A stretch of DNA of 64,000 nt from DASXAQ01 sp036406615 (lineage in GTDB: Bacteria > Actinomycetota > UBA4738), in NCBI GenBank assembly GCA_036406615.1, contig DASXAQ010000020.1, positions 1 to 64,000 on the forward strand. The letters are read 5' to 3'. How positions within the stretch are numbered: the first letter of the stretch is position 1; every line of letters begins with the position of its first letter. Below, piece after piece: positions 25,514 through 32,733 of this stretch. Made by a program: the position numbers and the translations under genes. The notes below the pieces were generated by a model. That model was not told where the DNA came from. It did not search any database and was given only the letters and a program-made list of their open reading frames with translations.

Positions 25514-26107
25514 GTGTACGAGGGCCCGATCCAGGACCTCATCGACGAGCTGGCACGCCTGCCCGGCATCGGCCCGAAGTCGGCGCAGCGGCTCGCGTTC
25601 TGGCTGGTGAAGGCGCCCCCGGACGACGCGAAGCGCCTGGCCGAGGCGATCGTCGCGGCCAAGGAGAAGGTGCGGTTCTGCCGCGAGTGCTTCAGCGTGT
25701 CCGAGGGCGACCTGTGCCGCGTCTGCCGCGATCCCGGGCGCGACCCCACGGTGATCTGCGTGGTGGAGGAGGCGAAGGACCAGGCCGCGGTCGAGAAGAC
25801 CTCCATGATCAAGGGCCGCTACCACGTGCTGGGCGGCGCCATCTCCCCGCTGGAGGGCATCGGGCCCGACGACCTTCGCGTGCAGGAACTGCTCGAGCGC
25901 GTCTCCCGCGACGGCGTCGTCGAGGTGATCCTGGCGACGAACCCCAATCTCGAAGGCAACGCAACGGCCATGTACGTGGCCGGGCTGATCAAGCCGTTGG
26001 GGGTGACGGTCACGCGGCTGGCGTTCGGCCTTCCGGTCGGCGGCGATCTCGAATACGCGGACGAGGTGACCCTGGGCCAGGCGCTCGAGGGTCGCCGGGA
26101 GATGTAG
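25514..26107 (+). CDS. recR: Recombination mediator protein RecR
   Basis: A 197-residue RecR. The helix-hairpin-helix LARLPGIGPKSAQRLAFWL is at about residues 12-30, the zinc finger CRECFSVSEGDLCRVC at 56-71, and the Toprim domain follows (VICVVEEAKDQAAVE, GGAISPLEGIGPDDL). RecR works with RecO/RecF to load RecA at gaps. GTG 25514 begins 1 nt after the dnaX stop, so the two are cotranscribed. The ybaB/ebfC gene that usually sits between dnaX and recR is absent. Confidence 0.94.
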   Translation: MYEGPIQDLIDELARLPGIGPKSAQRLAFWLVKAPPDDAKRLAEAIVAAKEKVRFCRECFSVSEGDLCRVCRDPGRDPTVICVVEEAKDQAAVEKTSMIKGRYHVLGGAISPLEGIGPDDLRVQELLERVSRDGVVEVILATNPNLEGNATAMYVAGLIKPLGVTVTRLAFGLPVGGDLEYADEVTLGQALEGRREM

Positions 26108-26113
26108 CCGGGC

Positions 26114-27526
26114 TCAGCGGGGCTGCGCGGGCGCCCAGGCCCTCGAGTGCACGGCGCCGAGCGACGCGACGGCACCCAGCAGGATCAGCGCGCCGCCCGC
26201 GATCATCCCGAGCTGGTTGCCGTCCAGCGACACCGGGCCCAGGTGGATCTCGGGGAACGCGTGGGCGATGGCGCCCATGCCGAGCGCGCCGGCGCCCAGG
26301 CCGAGCCGGAACAGCATCTGCACGCCGCCCATGATCCGGCCCCGAACCTCATCCTCGGTCACCCGCTGCGCCAGCGTGAGGGCAAGCACGATCGCCACGC
26401 TGAACGCCGCGCCGAAGACGACGGCCAGCACGAACGACAGCCACAGCAGCGGCAGCAGGGCCATCACGATCAGCACGCCCCCGCACGTGAGGACCGCCGC
26501 GACGAACACGTGCGCCTCGCCGCGCCGAACCAGCAGCCGCACGATCGCCAGCCCGATCCCCATGCCCGCGCCCCACAGCGCCGCCAGCCACCCGAACTGC
26601 ACATCGGAGCCGTGCAGCGTCTGATGCACGAACGCGATGCCGATCGCGAACAGGACGCCGCCGCCGAACATCGACACGACGAGCCCGTACGCCATCGACC
26701 GCAGGCCCTGGTGGTTCATCACGTACTGGAAGCCTTCGCGGATCCCGGCGAGGAACGCCAGGTGCTCCGGCGCCTCCTTGTGCGCCAGGGGGAGCCCGTA
26801 GATCATCGCCGCGGAGAACACGAACGTGGCCGCGTCGAACAGGAACGCGAACGACGTGGGGTGATCCGCGAAGTAGCCGGCCAGCGGCAGCGCGGAGGGG
26901 ATGTGGCCCGCGGCAACGGACAGGCCGCTGAACACCGCGGCGGCCAGCGGCAGCGTGCCGTACGACGTGGCCAGCACCAGCCCGTTGGCCTCCTCGAGGT
27001 TGTCGCGCCGGACCAGCCGCGGGACGCTCGCGTCGCGCGCGGGCAGGAAGAACAGCGAGATGCATTCGTGGACGAACGCGATCACGTACAGCAGGCCGAT
27101 GCCCACGAACGGCACGAGCGTGATCAGTGCCGCGCGGGACAGGTCGCACGTCACCATGATCGTGCGCCGGTCCAGGCGGTCGGCCAGCACGCCGCCGACC
27201 GGCGCGGCGAAGATCGGTGGGACCAGGCGAAGGATGAGCACCACGGCCACGGCCGTCTGGTTCGACGTCAGGGCGAACGCGGCGGCGATGAACGCGAGCG
27301 TGGCCACCCAGTCCCCGAGCGTGGACACCGTCTGGCCGTAGAGCAGCCGCCGGAAGCTCGACGAGCGCATGACCCCGCCGAAGCCGAGCCGCGTCGGCCG
27401 CGTTCGGCGCTCCTGCCGCCGGGGCGTCGGGGACGCGTCCGGGGAATCGGCGTCGGCGAGCTTCGGCTCCCGGGCCGCGTCCGGCCCGGCCTCCGCTGCC
27501 AGATCCCGGTGCGGCTGCTCGCTCAA
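26114..27526 (-). CDS. Major facilitator superfamily transporter (multidrug/macrolide efflux type)
   Basis: About 470 residues with roughly 12 hydrophobic segments. After a 45-residue polar tail the first helix begins near RLLYGQTVSTLGDWVATLAF. The MFS loop VGGVLADRLDRRTIMV follows helix 2. The pattern resembles MefA/TetV-like exporters. The start is uncertain: GTG 27532 lies only 2 nt after the -10 box TAACGT, whereas TTG 27526 is 8 nt after it and fits the spacing seen elsewhere. It is divergent from DegV copy 2, with both promoters in about 50 bp. It ends 6 nt from the recR stop. Confidence 0.82.
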   Translation of the reverse strand: MSEQPHRDLAAEAGPDAAREPKLADADSPDASPTPRRQERRTRPTRLGFGGVMRSSSFRRLLYGQTVSTLGDWVATLAFIAAAFALTSNQTAVAVVLILRLVPPIFAAPVGGVLADRLDRRTIMVTCDLSRAALITLVPFVGIGLLYVIAFVHECISLFFLPARDASVPRLVRRDNLEEANGLVLATSYGTLPLAAAVFSGLSVAAGHIPSALPLAGYFADHPTSFAFLFDAATFVFSAAMIYGLPLAHKEAPEHLAFLAGIREGFQYVMNHQGLRSMAYGLVVSMFGGGVLFAIGIAFVHQTLHGSDVQFGWLAALWGAGMGIGLAIVRLLVRRGEAHVFVAAVLTCGGVLIVMALLPLLWLSFVLAVVFGAAFSVAIVLALTLAQRVTEDEVRGRIMGGVQMLFRLGLGAGALGMGAIAHAFPEIHLGPVSLDGNQLGMIAGGALILLGAVASLGAVHSRAWAPAQPR

Positions 27527-27534
27527 CGCCACTA

Positions 27535-27570
27535 ACGTTATCGTGCCCTCCGCCGAGGCTCGGGTAACGT
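27535..27570. promoter_or_regulatory. Divergent promoters with identical TAACGT -10 boxes
   Basis: On the minus strand TAACGT occupies 27540-27535, inside the palindrome TAACGTTA. On the plus strand TAACGT occupies 27565-27570, 6 nt before the DegV ATG at 27577. The same hexamer on both sides suggests shared control of the exporter and DegV copy 2. Confidence 0.5.
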
Positions 27571-27576
27571 TCGTCC

Positions 27577-28413
27577 ATGGCCGCCGTCGTGACCGACAGC
27601 GCGTCGAACCTGCCGCCCGAGCTCGCCGACGAGGCGGGCATCCAAGTCGTGCCGCTGTACCTGGCATTCGGCGACGAGGTGCTTCGCGACGGCGTCGACA
27701 TCCGGCCCGACGAGTTCTACCGGCGCCTGGCCTCCGACGGCTCGGCCACGTCGTCGACGCCGTCGCCCGGCGACTTCCTCGAGGCGTTCCGCGCGACCGG
27801 CGATCGAGAGATCGTGTGCGTCACCGTCGCGGCGTCGATGAGCGCCGCTCACCAGCAGGCGCTGGCCGCGGCGGAGCGGTTCGACGGAACGGTCCGGGTC
27901 GTCGACTCGGGGTCGGCCTCGATGGCGCAGGGGTTCGTGGCCCTGTCGGCGGCGCGAACGCTGGCGGCCGGAGGATCCCCGGAGGCGGCGGAGGCGCGCG
28001 CGCGGGAGACGGCCGAGCGCGTCCGGCTGATCGCCACCGTCGACACGTTCGACTACCTTCGCCGATCGGGCCGCGTGAGCTCGCTGCAGGCCTACGCGGC
28101 CACCGTGCTGGACATCAAGCCGGTGTTCGCGTTTCGTCGCGGCGAGCCGTTCGCCCTCGCCCGGCCGCGGACCCGGCGGCGGGCGGTGGACCGCGTGGTG
28201 GAGGCGGCCCTGGCCGACATCGGCGGCCGGCCCGTCCACCTGGCGACGATGCACGCGGCGGCGCCGGCCGAGGCCCGCGCGCTCGCCGATCGGATCGCGG
28301 CGGCCACGGACGTGGTCGAGCAGGTGGTCGTCGAGGTCACGCCGGTCATCGGCGCCCACACCGGCCCGGGCCTGCTGGGCGCGGCCTTCTTCTGTGATCG
28401 AGCGACGGGCTAG
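27577..28413 (+). CDS. DegV family fatty-acid-binding protein (copy 2)
   Basis: A 278-residue DegV paralogue of the gene at 22459. It shares VTDSASNLPPELADE, VPLYLAFGDEVLRDGVDI, the ligand-pocket SSTPSPGDFLEAF, TVDTFDYLRRSGRVS and the end GAHTGPGLLGAAFF, and looks closer to the canonical family than copy 1. ATG 27577 lies 6 nt after TAACGT, implying a leaderless mRNA. It is divergent from the MFS exporter. Presence of two copies suggests different fatty-acid preferences, as for FakB1/FakB2 (analogy only). Confidence 0.89.
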   Translation: MAAVVTDSASNLPPELADEAGIQVVPLYLAFGDEVLRDGVDIRPDEFYRRLASDGSATSSTPSPGDFLEAFRATGDREIVCVTVAASMSAAHQQALAAAERFDGTVRVVDSGSASMAQGFVALSAARTLAAGGSPEAAEARARETAERVRLIATVDTFDYLRRSGRVSSLQAYAATVLDIKPVFAFRRGEPFALARPRTRRRAVDRVVEAALADIGGRPVHLATMHAAAPAEARALADRIAAATDVVEQVVVEVTPVIGAHTGPGLLGAAFFCDRATG

Positions 28414-28461
28414 GCTGGAAGCGTCCCTCCGCGGCCGCGGGGGGCGGTGGGAGCCAGTGGC

Positions 28462-29160
28462 ATGACGGGTCGCATCGCATGGGTCGCCGCCGCGTACCTG
28501 GTCGGAACGTTTCCGGCCACGTTCGTCATCGCGAAGCTGAAGGGTGCCCACGGGCTGCTGGCGGCCGCGGGGCGCGACGCCGGGGAGACCGACGCGCACC
28601 TGTTGATGACGCGCTACCTCGGCGCCCGCTGGTCGAGCCTGGCGGCGACCACCGACGTGCTCAAGGCGTTGCTGTTCACCCTGGCCGCCCGCGCGTGGGG
28701 CGACCTTCCTCCGGAGTGGCTGGCGATGGTCGGCGTGGCACTGGTCATCGGGCACGCGTTCCCCTTCTATGCGACGCAGATGGCGGGCCGGGGCATGACC
28801 GCGACGGCGGGCGTCCTGCTGGTGCTGCTGCCGTGGGAGATGGTCCTGTGCGGGCTGATCATCCTGGCCGGCATCGCGGTCAAGAACTCGGGCCTCGCCA
28901 GCACCATCGGGCTGGCCACCGTGCCCATCGCCGCGGCCGTCCAGGGCCAGCCCGAGGCGTACGTGGCGATGAGCGTGGTGATCCTGGTGCTGATCATGAT
29001 TCGCCGCCTCCAGGGCGTCGGCGAGGTGGTGGCGTCGGGCGTGTCGCCCGTTCGCGCCGTCCTGTCGCGGTGCGTCCTCGACGCCACGCCGGCCCCCGGC
29101 TCGCAACGCCGCGGCGCGTCCGAGCCGTATGGCGAACAGGCGCCTCCCGGCACCGTGTGA
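28462..29160 (+). CDS. PlsY-like glycerol-3-phosphate acyltransferase family membrane protein
   Basis: A 232-residue membrane protein with about five hydrophobic helices. AAYLVGTFPATFVIAKLKG matches the first PlsY helix and loop, TTDVLKALLFTLAARAWG the second, and VALVIGHAFPFYA the HxFPxxxxF-type motif. The usual SGNxGATN loop is replaced by a stretch reading AGRDAGETDAH, so the acyl-phosphate/G3P site is altered and enzyme activity is uncertain. ATG 28462 has GGGAG at 7 nt. TAGGCT at 28411-28416 is a possible -10. Confidence 0.68.
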   Translation: MTGRIAWVAAAYLVGTFPATFVIAKLKGAHGLLAAAGRDAGETDAHLLMTRYLGARWSSLAATTDVLKALLFTLAARAWGDLPPEWLAMVGVALVIGHAFPFYATQMAGRGMTATAGVLLVLLPWEMVLCGLIILAGIAVKNSGLASTIGLATVPIAAAVQGQPEAYVAMSVVILVLIMIRRLQGVGEVVASGVSPVRAVLSRCVLDATPAPGSQRRGASEPYGEQAPPGTV

Positions 29161-29198
29161 GTCTCGGTCGCCTGCCCGTTCCGCGCTTCCGCCCACGG

Positions 29199-29204
29199 TA
29201 GGCT
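29199..29204 (+). promoter_or_regulatory. -10 hexamer TAGGCT of lysC
   Basis: TAGGCT ends 8 nt before the ATG at 29213. No SD is present in the short gap (CCGCGGAG is too close to be canonical), so a leaderless lysC mRNA is likely. Confidence 0.5.
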
Positions 29205-29212
29205 CCGCGGAG

Positions 29213-30472
29213 ATGGGCCTGATCGTGCAGAAGTACGGCGGGACGTCGGTGGCCGACGCCGAACGAATCCAGGCCGTTGCCGACCGCGTCGTCTCCGCGA
29301 GGGGACAGGGCAACGACGTCGTCGTGGTGGTGTCGGCGATGGGCAACGCCACGGACGACCTGATGGCGATGGCCCTGAACCTGACGCCGTCGCCCAACCC
29401 GCGGGAGCTGGACCTGCTGTTGACCGCCGGCGAGCGGGTCGCGATGAGCCTGCTGGCCATCGCGATCAACGCGGCCGGCCTGCCGGCCACCTCCTACACC
29501 GGGTCGCAGGCGGGCATCATCACCGACACGGATCACGGCCAGGCCAAGATCGTCGACATCCGCCCCGGCCGAATCCGCGACGCGCTCGCGCGCGGCGACA
29601 TCGTGATCGTCGCCGGGTTCCAGGGGGTCTCCACCGCCTACGACGTGACCACGCTCGGCCGGGGCGGCTCGGACACGACCGCGGTCGCGCTGGCGGCAAC
29701 CCTGGGCGCCGACGTCTGCGAGATCTACACGGACGTGCCCGGCGTGTTCACGGCCGACCCTCGCGTGGTGCCGGGGGCGGTCAAGCTGCACGCGGTCTCG
29801 TACGAGGAGATGTTGGAGCTGGCCGCGTCCGGTGCGAAGGTCCTGCAGCTACGATCCGTGGAGTACGCGCGGCGCCACGGCGTACGGCTGCATGTTCGCT
29901 CGTCGTTCGACGGCGGGCCGGGCACGTGGGTGACGCAGGAGGATGCACGCATGGAGCAGGCCCTGATCTCGGGCGTCGCCTGCGACGCCGGCGAGGCCAA
30001 GGTCACCATCGAGGACGTACCCGACCGTCCGGGCGTGGCCGCGGCGATCTTTCGCGCCGTGGCCGACGAGGGGCTGCAGGTCGACATGATCGTGCAGAAC
30101 AGCTCGCGCCAGGGACAGACCGACGTTTCGTTCACCGTCCCGAAGGCGGAGCTCGCCCGGGCGACCGCGCTGATGGACCGCCTGGTGAAGGAGGCCGGTG
30201 CGGCCGGCTACACGGTGGACGACGACATCGCGAAGGTGTCGCTGGTGGGCGCCGGGATGAAGAGCAGCTTCGGCGTCGTCGCCGACATGTTCGAGGCGCT
30301 GGCCGCCGAGCGCATCAACATCGAGATGATCTCAACGTCGACCATCCGCATCTCCTGCGTCGTGCGGGCGGCGCTCGCCGACCGGGCGGTCCGCGCCGTG
30401 CACGACCGGTTCCGCGACGCGATCCTCGCGGGCGCGCAGGCTCGGGGCCGGCACGAGGACGCCGCCGGGTAG
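29213..30472 (+). CDS. lysC: Aspartate kinase
   Basis: A 419-residue aspartokinase, first step of Lys/Thr/Met biosynthesis. IVQKYGGTSVADAERI (kinase signature) is at residues 4-19, TAGERVAMSLLA near 77, and FQGVSTAYDVTTLGRGGSD near 140. Two ACT-type regulatory domains follow from about residue 260 (DVPDRPGVAAAIFRAV, then MKSSFGVVADMFEAL and INIEMISTSTIRISCVV). The length equals the Corynebacterium/Mycobacterium enzyme. Its TAG stop is part of the -10 box of asd. An internal in-frame start for a beta subunit is annotated separately. Confidence 0.95.
   Translation: MGLIVQKYGGTSVADAERIQAVADRVVSARGQGNDVVVVVSAMGNATDDLMAMALNLTPSPNPRELDLLLTAGERVAMSLLAIAINAAGLPATSYTGSQAGIITDTDHGQAKIVDIRPGRIRDALARGDIVIVAGFQGVSTAYDVTTLGRGGSDTTAVALAATLGADVCEIYTDVPGVFTADPRVVPGAVKLHAVSYEEMLELAASGAKVLQLRSVEYARRHGVRLHVRSSFDGGPGTWVTQEDARMEQALISGVACDAGEAKVTIEDVPDRPGVAAAIFRAVADEGLQVDMIVQNSSRQGQTDVSFTVPKAELARATALMDRLVKEAGAAGYTVDDDIAKVSLVGAGMKSSFGVVADMFEALAAERINIEMISTSTIRISCVVRAALADRAVRAVHDRFRDAILAGAQARGRHEDAAG
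29951..30472 (+). other. Internal in-frame start in lysC: predicted beta (regulatory) subunit
   Basis: ATG 29951 is in frame with lysC (codon 247) and is preceded by a perfect AGGAGG at 29937-29942 with an 8-nt spacer, the strongest SD in the neighbourhood. The product (173 residues, MEQALISGV...) would be the two ACT domains alone. Overlapping alpha/beta subunits from lysC are established in Corynebacterium glutamicum and Bacillus subtilis, where alpha2beta2 is feedback-controlled. The SD is directly visible; translation is inferred. Confidence 0.72.
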
Positions 30473-30475
30473 GCT
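30470..30475 (+). promoter_or_regulatory. -10 hexamer TAGGCT of asd, containing the lysC stop codon
   Basis: The first three bases are the TAG stop of lysC. The hexamer ends 6 nt before the asd ATG at 30482. It would give asd its own leaderless transcript within the lysC-asd pair. Confidence 0.5.
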
Positions 30476-30481
30476 GAGGCC

Positions 30482-31528
30482 ATGCGAGTCGCCGTCGTTG
30501 GCGCCACCGGCGCCGTTGGCCGGGAGATGGTCCGGATCCTGGAGGAGCGGGCGTTCCCCGTGGATGACCTTGTGCTGCTCGCCACGGAACGCTCCGAGGG
30601 CACGGCCGTCCCGTTTCGCGGCGACGACGTCGTCGTGCGTGCCGCGCGCGACGGCTGGCACCGGGGCGTCGACCTGGCGCTCGTGTCCGCCGGCGCGGCA
30701 GCCTCGCGGGAGCTCCTGCCACCGGCGGCGCGGGCGGGCACGGTCTGTGTGGACAACTCATCGGCGTTTCGCATGGACCCGGACGTTCCGCTGGTGATCC
30801 CCGAGGTGAACGCCGAGGCGTTGCACGGCCACCGCAACCTGGTCGCGAACCCGAACTGCACGGCGATCACCGCGCTGGTGCCGATGGGGCCGCTGCACCG
30901 GCGGTTCGGGCTTCGCTCGCTGATCACGTCCTCGTACCAGTCGGTGTCGGGCAGCGGGATGAAGGGCATTCGCGAGCTCGAGGAGCAGATGGAGAAGCTG
31001 CACGGCCAGATCGAGGACCTCCGGCGTCCCGATCCGGGCGCCCTGCCGTCGGGCCCGGTCTTCGCCGGCACGATCGCGTTCAACGTCGTGCCGCTGTGCG
31101 AGCGGCCGGATCCGGACGGCTCCGGCTACACGACCGAGGAGCTGAAGATGGCCGCCGAAGCGCGAAAGATCCTCGGCGTGCCCGGCCTGGAGGTGGCGGC
31201 CACCGCCGTGCGCGTCCCCGTCGCCGTCGGCCACGGCGTCTCGGTCCACGCGCGGTTCGTCGAGCCGGTGACGCCGGCGCTGGCGCGCGAGGCGCTCGAG
31301 GACGCCGACGGGGTTCGGGTCGTGGACGACCTCGCCGGTGGCGTGTTCCCGACGCCGATCGACGCCGCCGGCGGCGACGACGTGCTCGTGGGGCGGATTC
31401 GGCAGGGCTCCGATCCCACTGCGCTGCTCTACTTCTCGGCCGGAGATAACCTGCGCAAGGGCGCGGCGCTCAACGCCGTGCAGATCGCGGAGGCGGTGGC
31501 GTGCGAAACGAACGGGCCGGGCCCATGA
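30482..31528 (+). CDS. asd: Aspartate-semialdehyde dehydrogenase
   Basis: A 348-residue NADPH enzyme that reduces aspartyl-phosphate. It has VAVVGATGAVGREMVRIL (cofactor site) at the start, the active-site Cys in VANPNCTAITALVP at about residue 125, SYQSVSGSGMKGIREL near 160, and the substrate Arg/His region VRVPVAVGHGVSVHARF near 245. It follows lysC by 9 nt, the classical actinobacterial pair. The stop codon lies in the loop of a strong hairpin. Confidence 0.95.
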   Translation: MRVAVVGATGAVGREMVRILEERAFPVDDLVLLATERSEGTAVPFRGDDVVVRAARDGWHRGVDLALVSAGAAASRELLPPAARAGTVCVDNSSAFRMDPDVPLVIPEVNAEALHGHRNLVANPNCTAITALVPMGPLHRRFGLRSLITSSYQSVSGSGMKGIRELEEQMEKLHGQIEDLRRPDPGALPSGPVFAGTIAFNVVPLCERPDPDGSGYTTEELKMAAEARKILGVPGLEVAATAVRVPVAVGHGVSVHARFVEPVTPALAREALEDADGVRVVDDLAGGVFPTPIDAAGGDDVLVGRIRQGSDPTALLYFSAGDNLRKGAALNAVQIAEAVACETNGPGP

Positions 31529-31542
31529 GGGGCCCGGCCCGT
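31512..31542 (+). terminator. 13-bp GC hairpin enclosing the asd stop codon
   Basis: ACGGGCCGGGCCC pairs with GGGCCCGGCCCGT around the loop ATGAG, in which TGA (31526-31528) is the asd stop. There is no T-run after it. Terminating ribosomes would cover the hairpin, so it may act as an end-of-operon terminator or as a 3' stabiliser. Confidence 0.65.
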
Positions 31543-31636
31543 CGAGCGGCTGGACGTGCGTCGGTGCGGTGACGAAGCTGATCTGGAAGTGACGTCATTG
31601 TCCTCGTCGCGGCCGTCGGCCACAAGAGGCTTTTGC

Positions 31637-31660
31637 CCGAAGTTGGGCTAGGCCCTTCGG
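31637..31660 (-). terminator. Hairpin downstream of the secreted unknown protein gene
   Basis: CCGAAG pairs with CTTCGG around a 12-nt loop, 4 nt beyond the stop of the minus-strand gene at 31665. It is followed on that strand by GCAAAAG, not by a U-run, so its strength as a terminator is uncertain. Confidence 0.4.
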
Positions 31661-31664
31661 CTGC

Positions 31665-32315
31665 CTACAGGTCCCACACCCAGCGCCCCGAGACGAACGG
31701 CTTCGCGGCGATCCATGCCGGCCGGATCGAGCAGCGGGGGTTCGGCGTGACCTGGTTGACGAGCACGGGGATCCCCGGATGCACCGCTCGGGCGATGGCG
31801 GTGAAGCGCCGGGCGGCGCGTCCGAAGACGCGTGGGGCACAGTCGAATCGCTCCAGCTGCAGGTCGACCACGTCGCCATAGCGCGCGGCCACGCGCACGA
31901 TCGATTCGAACCGGTCCAGGCTCGCCGGGCCGAGCGCCGCGAAGTGGAAGGCCGGCGTCATGATCACGCGGAAGCCGTCGGCGTGCGCCCGGCGGCCGAA
32001 CCGTGCGAGCGACCCCAGCGGATCGGCGCGGTCCGAACCGGACACCGTCCAGTCCTCCAGGTCGTAGGCGACCCAGCGATTCGTCGAGTTCGCCTCGGCC
32101 CTCGCCAGGCCGGAGAGCGAATCCGCCCACGCCATGTCGAGGTCGACGCGGCGGATGGCCCGGTACACGGATGGCGGTGCGCTGACGAGCTGGCGGGGCA
32201 TGTCCGAGGGAGCGATGGTTCCCGTCGTCGCGGGAGGCGGCGCCGTCCCCGGGGGTGTGGAGGCGGCCGGGGGGCCCAGCAACCCCGCAAGGATCATCAG
32301 CAGGATGGCCCCCAT
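31665..32315 (-). CDS. Secreted protein of unknown function
   Basis: A 216-residue protein beginning with a short hydrophobic segment (MGAILLMILAGLLGPPAAS) that looks like a signal peptide, then a Pro/Thr/Ala-rich linker and a domain of about 170 residues (NRWVAYDLEDWTVSG, FRVIMTPAFHFAALG, GDVVDLQLERFDCAPR, HPGIPVLVNQVTPNP). The alternation of strands ending in acidic residues is reminiscent of a TIM-barrel glycosidase-like fold, but I do not recognise a family. It is convergent with asd. No operon partner is evident. Confidence 0.55.
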   Translation of the reverse strand: MGAILLMILAGLLGPPAASTPPGTAPPPATTGTIAPSDMPRQLVSAPPSVYRAIRRVDLDMAWADSLSGLARAEANSTNRWVAYDLEDWTVSGSDRADPLGSLARFGRRAHADGFRVIMTPAFHFAALGPASLDRFESIVRVAARYGDVVDLQLERFDCAPRVFGRAARRFTAIARAVHPGIPVLVNQVTPNPRCSIRPAWIAAKPFVSGRWVWDL

Positions 32316-32437
32316 GGCTCCCCCTCCCGCGGGTCGGCGTTCGCCCGGCCGAGGCGCACCCGCAGTCTAGGGCGCGGGGCCGTGGGGGTGATAGCGGAAA
32401 GGGGACGGTCGCTCGCGGGCGGCCGGCCAGGACGGGC

Positions 32438-32725
32438 TCAGCGCGGTTCGCAGGCGCACGGAAGCCGGCCGCATCGGGGGCACCCGTTCGCGTACCGTGC
32501 CGCGGCCTGGTCGAGGTCGATGCCGGCCAGGTTGGCTACCGACGCCAGCCAGGCCAGCACGTCGCCCGCCTCGTGCGCGCGGGCGGCGGGATCGTCGTGG
32601 CGCAGCGTCCGTGCCAGCTCGCCGACCTCTTCGACCAGCCAGCGGAAGGTCCCGTCGACGCCGCGGGCGTCGTCGCGTTCGAGGTACGTCTCGCGAAGGA
32701 CCCGCTGGAACTCGGCCAGGTCCAC
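32438..32725 (-). CDS. MazG-like nucleotide pyrophosphohydrolase with C-terminal Cys cluster
   Basis: A 95-residue protein. FRWLVEEVGELARTLRHDD carries the ExxE part and HEAGDVLAWLASVANLAGID the ExxD part of the MazG/all-alpha NTP pyrophosphatase metal site. The last residues, GCPRCGRLPCACEPR, form a C-x2-C-x4-C-x-C cluster that probably binds zinc. Such enzymes hydrolyse non-canonical or excess NTPs to NMP and PPi. The start is GTG 32725, 8 nt after the glycosyltransferase stop, so the two are likely cotranscribed. Confidence 0.78.
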   Translation of the reverse strand: MDLAEFQRVLRETYLERDDARGVDGTFRWLVEEVGELARTLRHDDPAARAHEAGDVLAWLASVANLAGIDLDQAAARYANGCPRCGRLPCACEPR

Positions 32726-32733
32726 GCCGGTGG

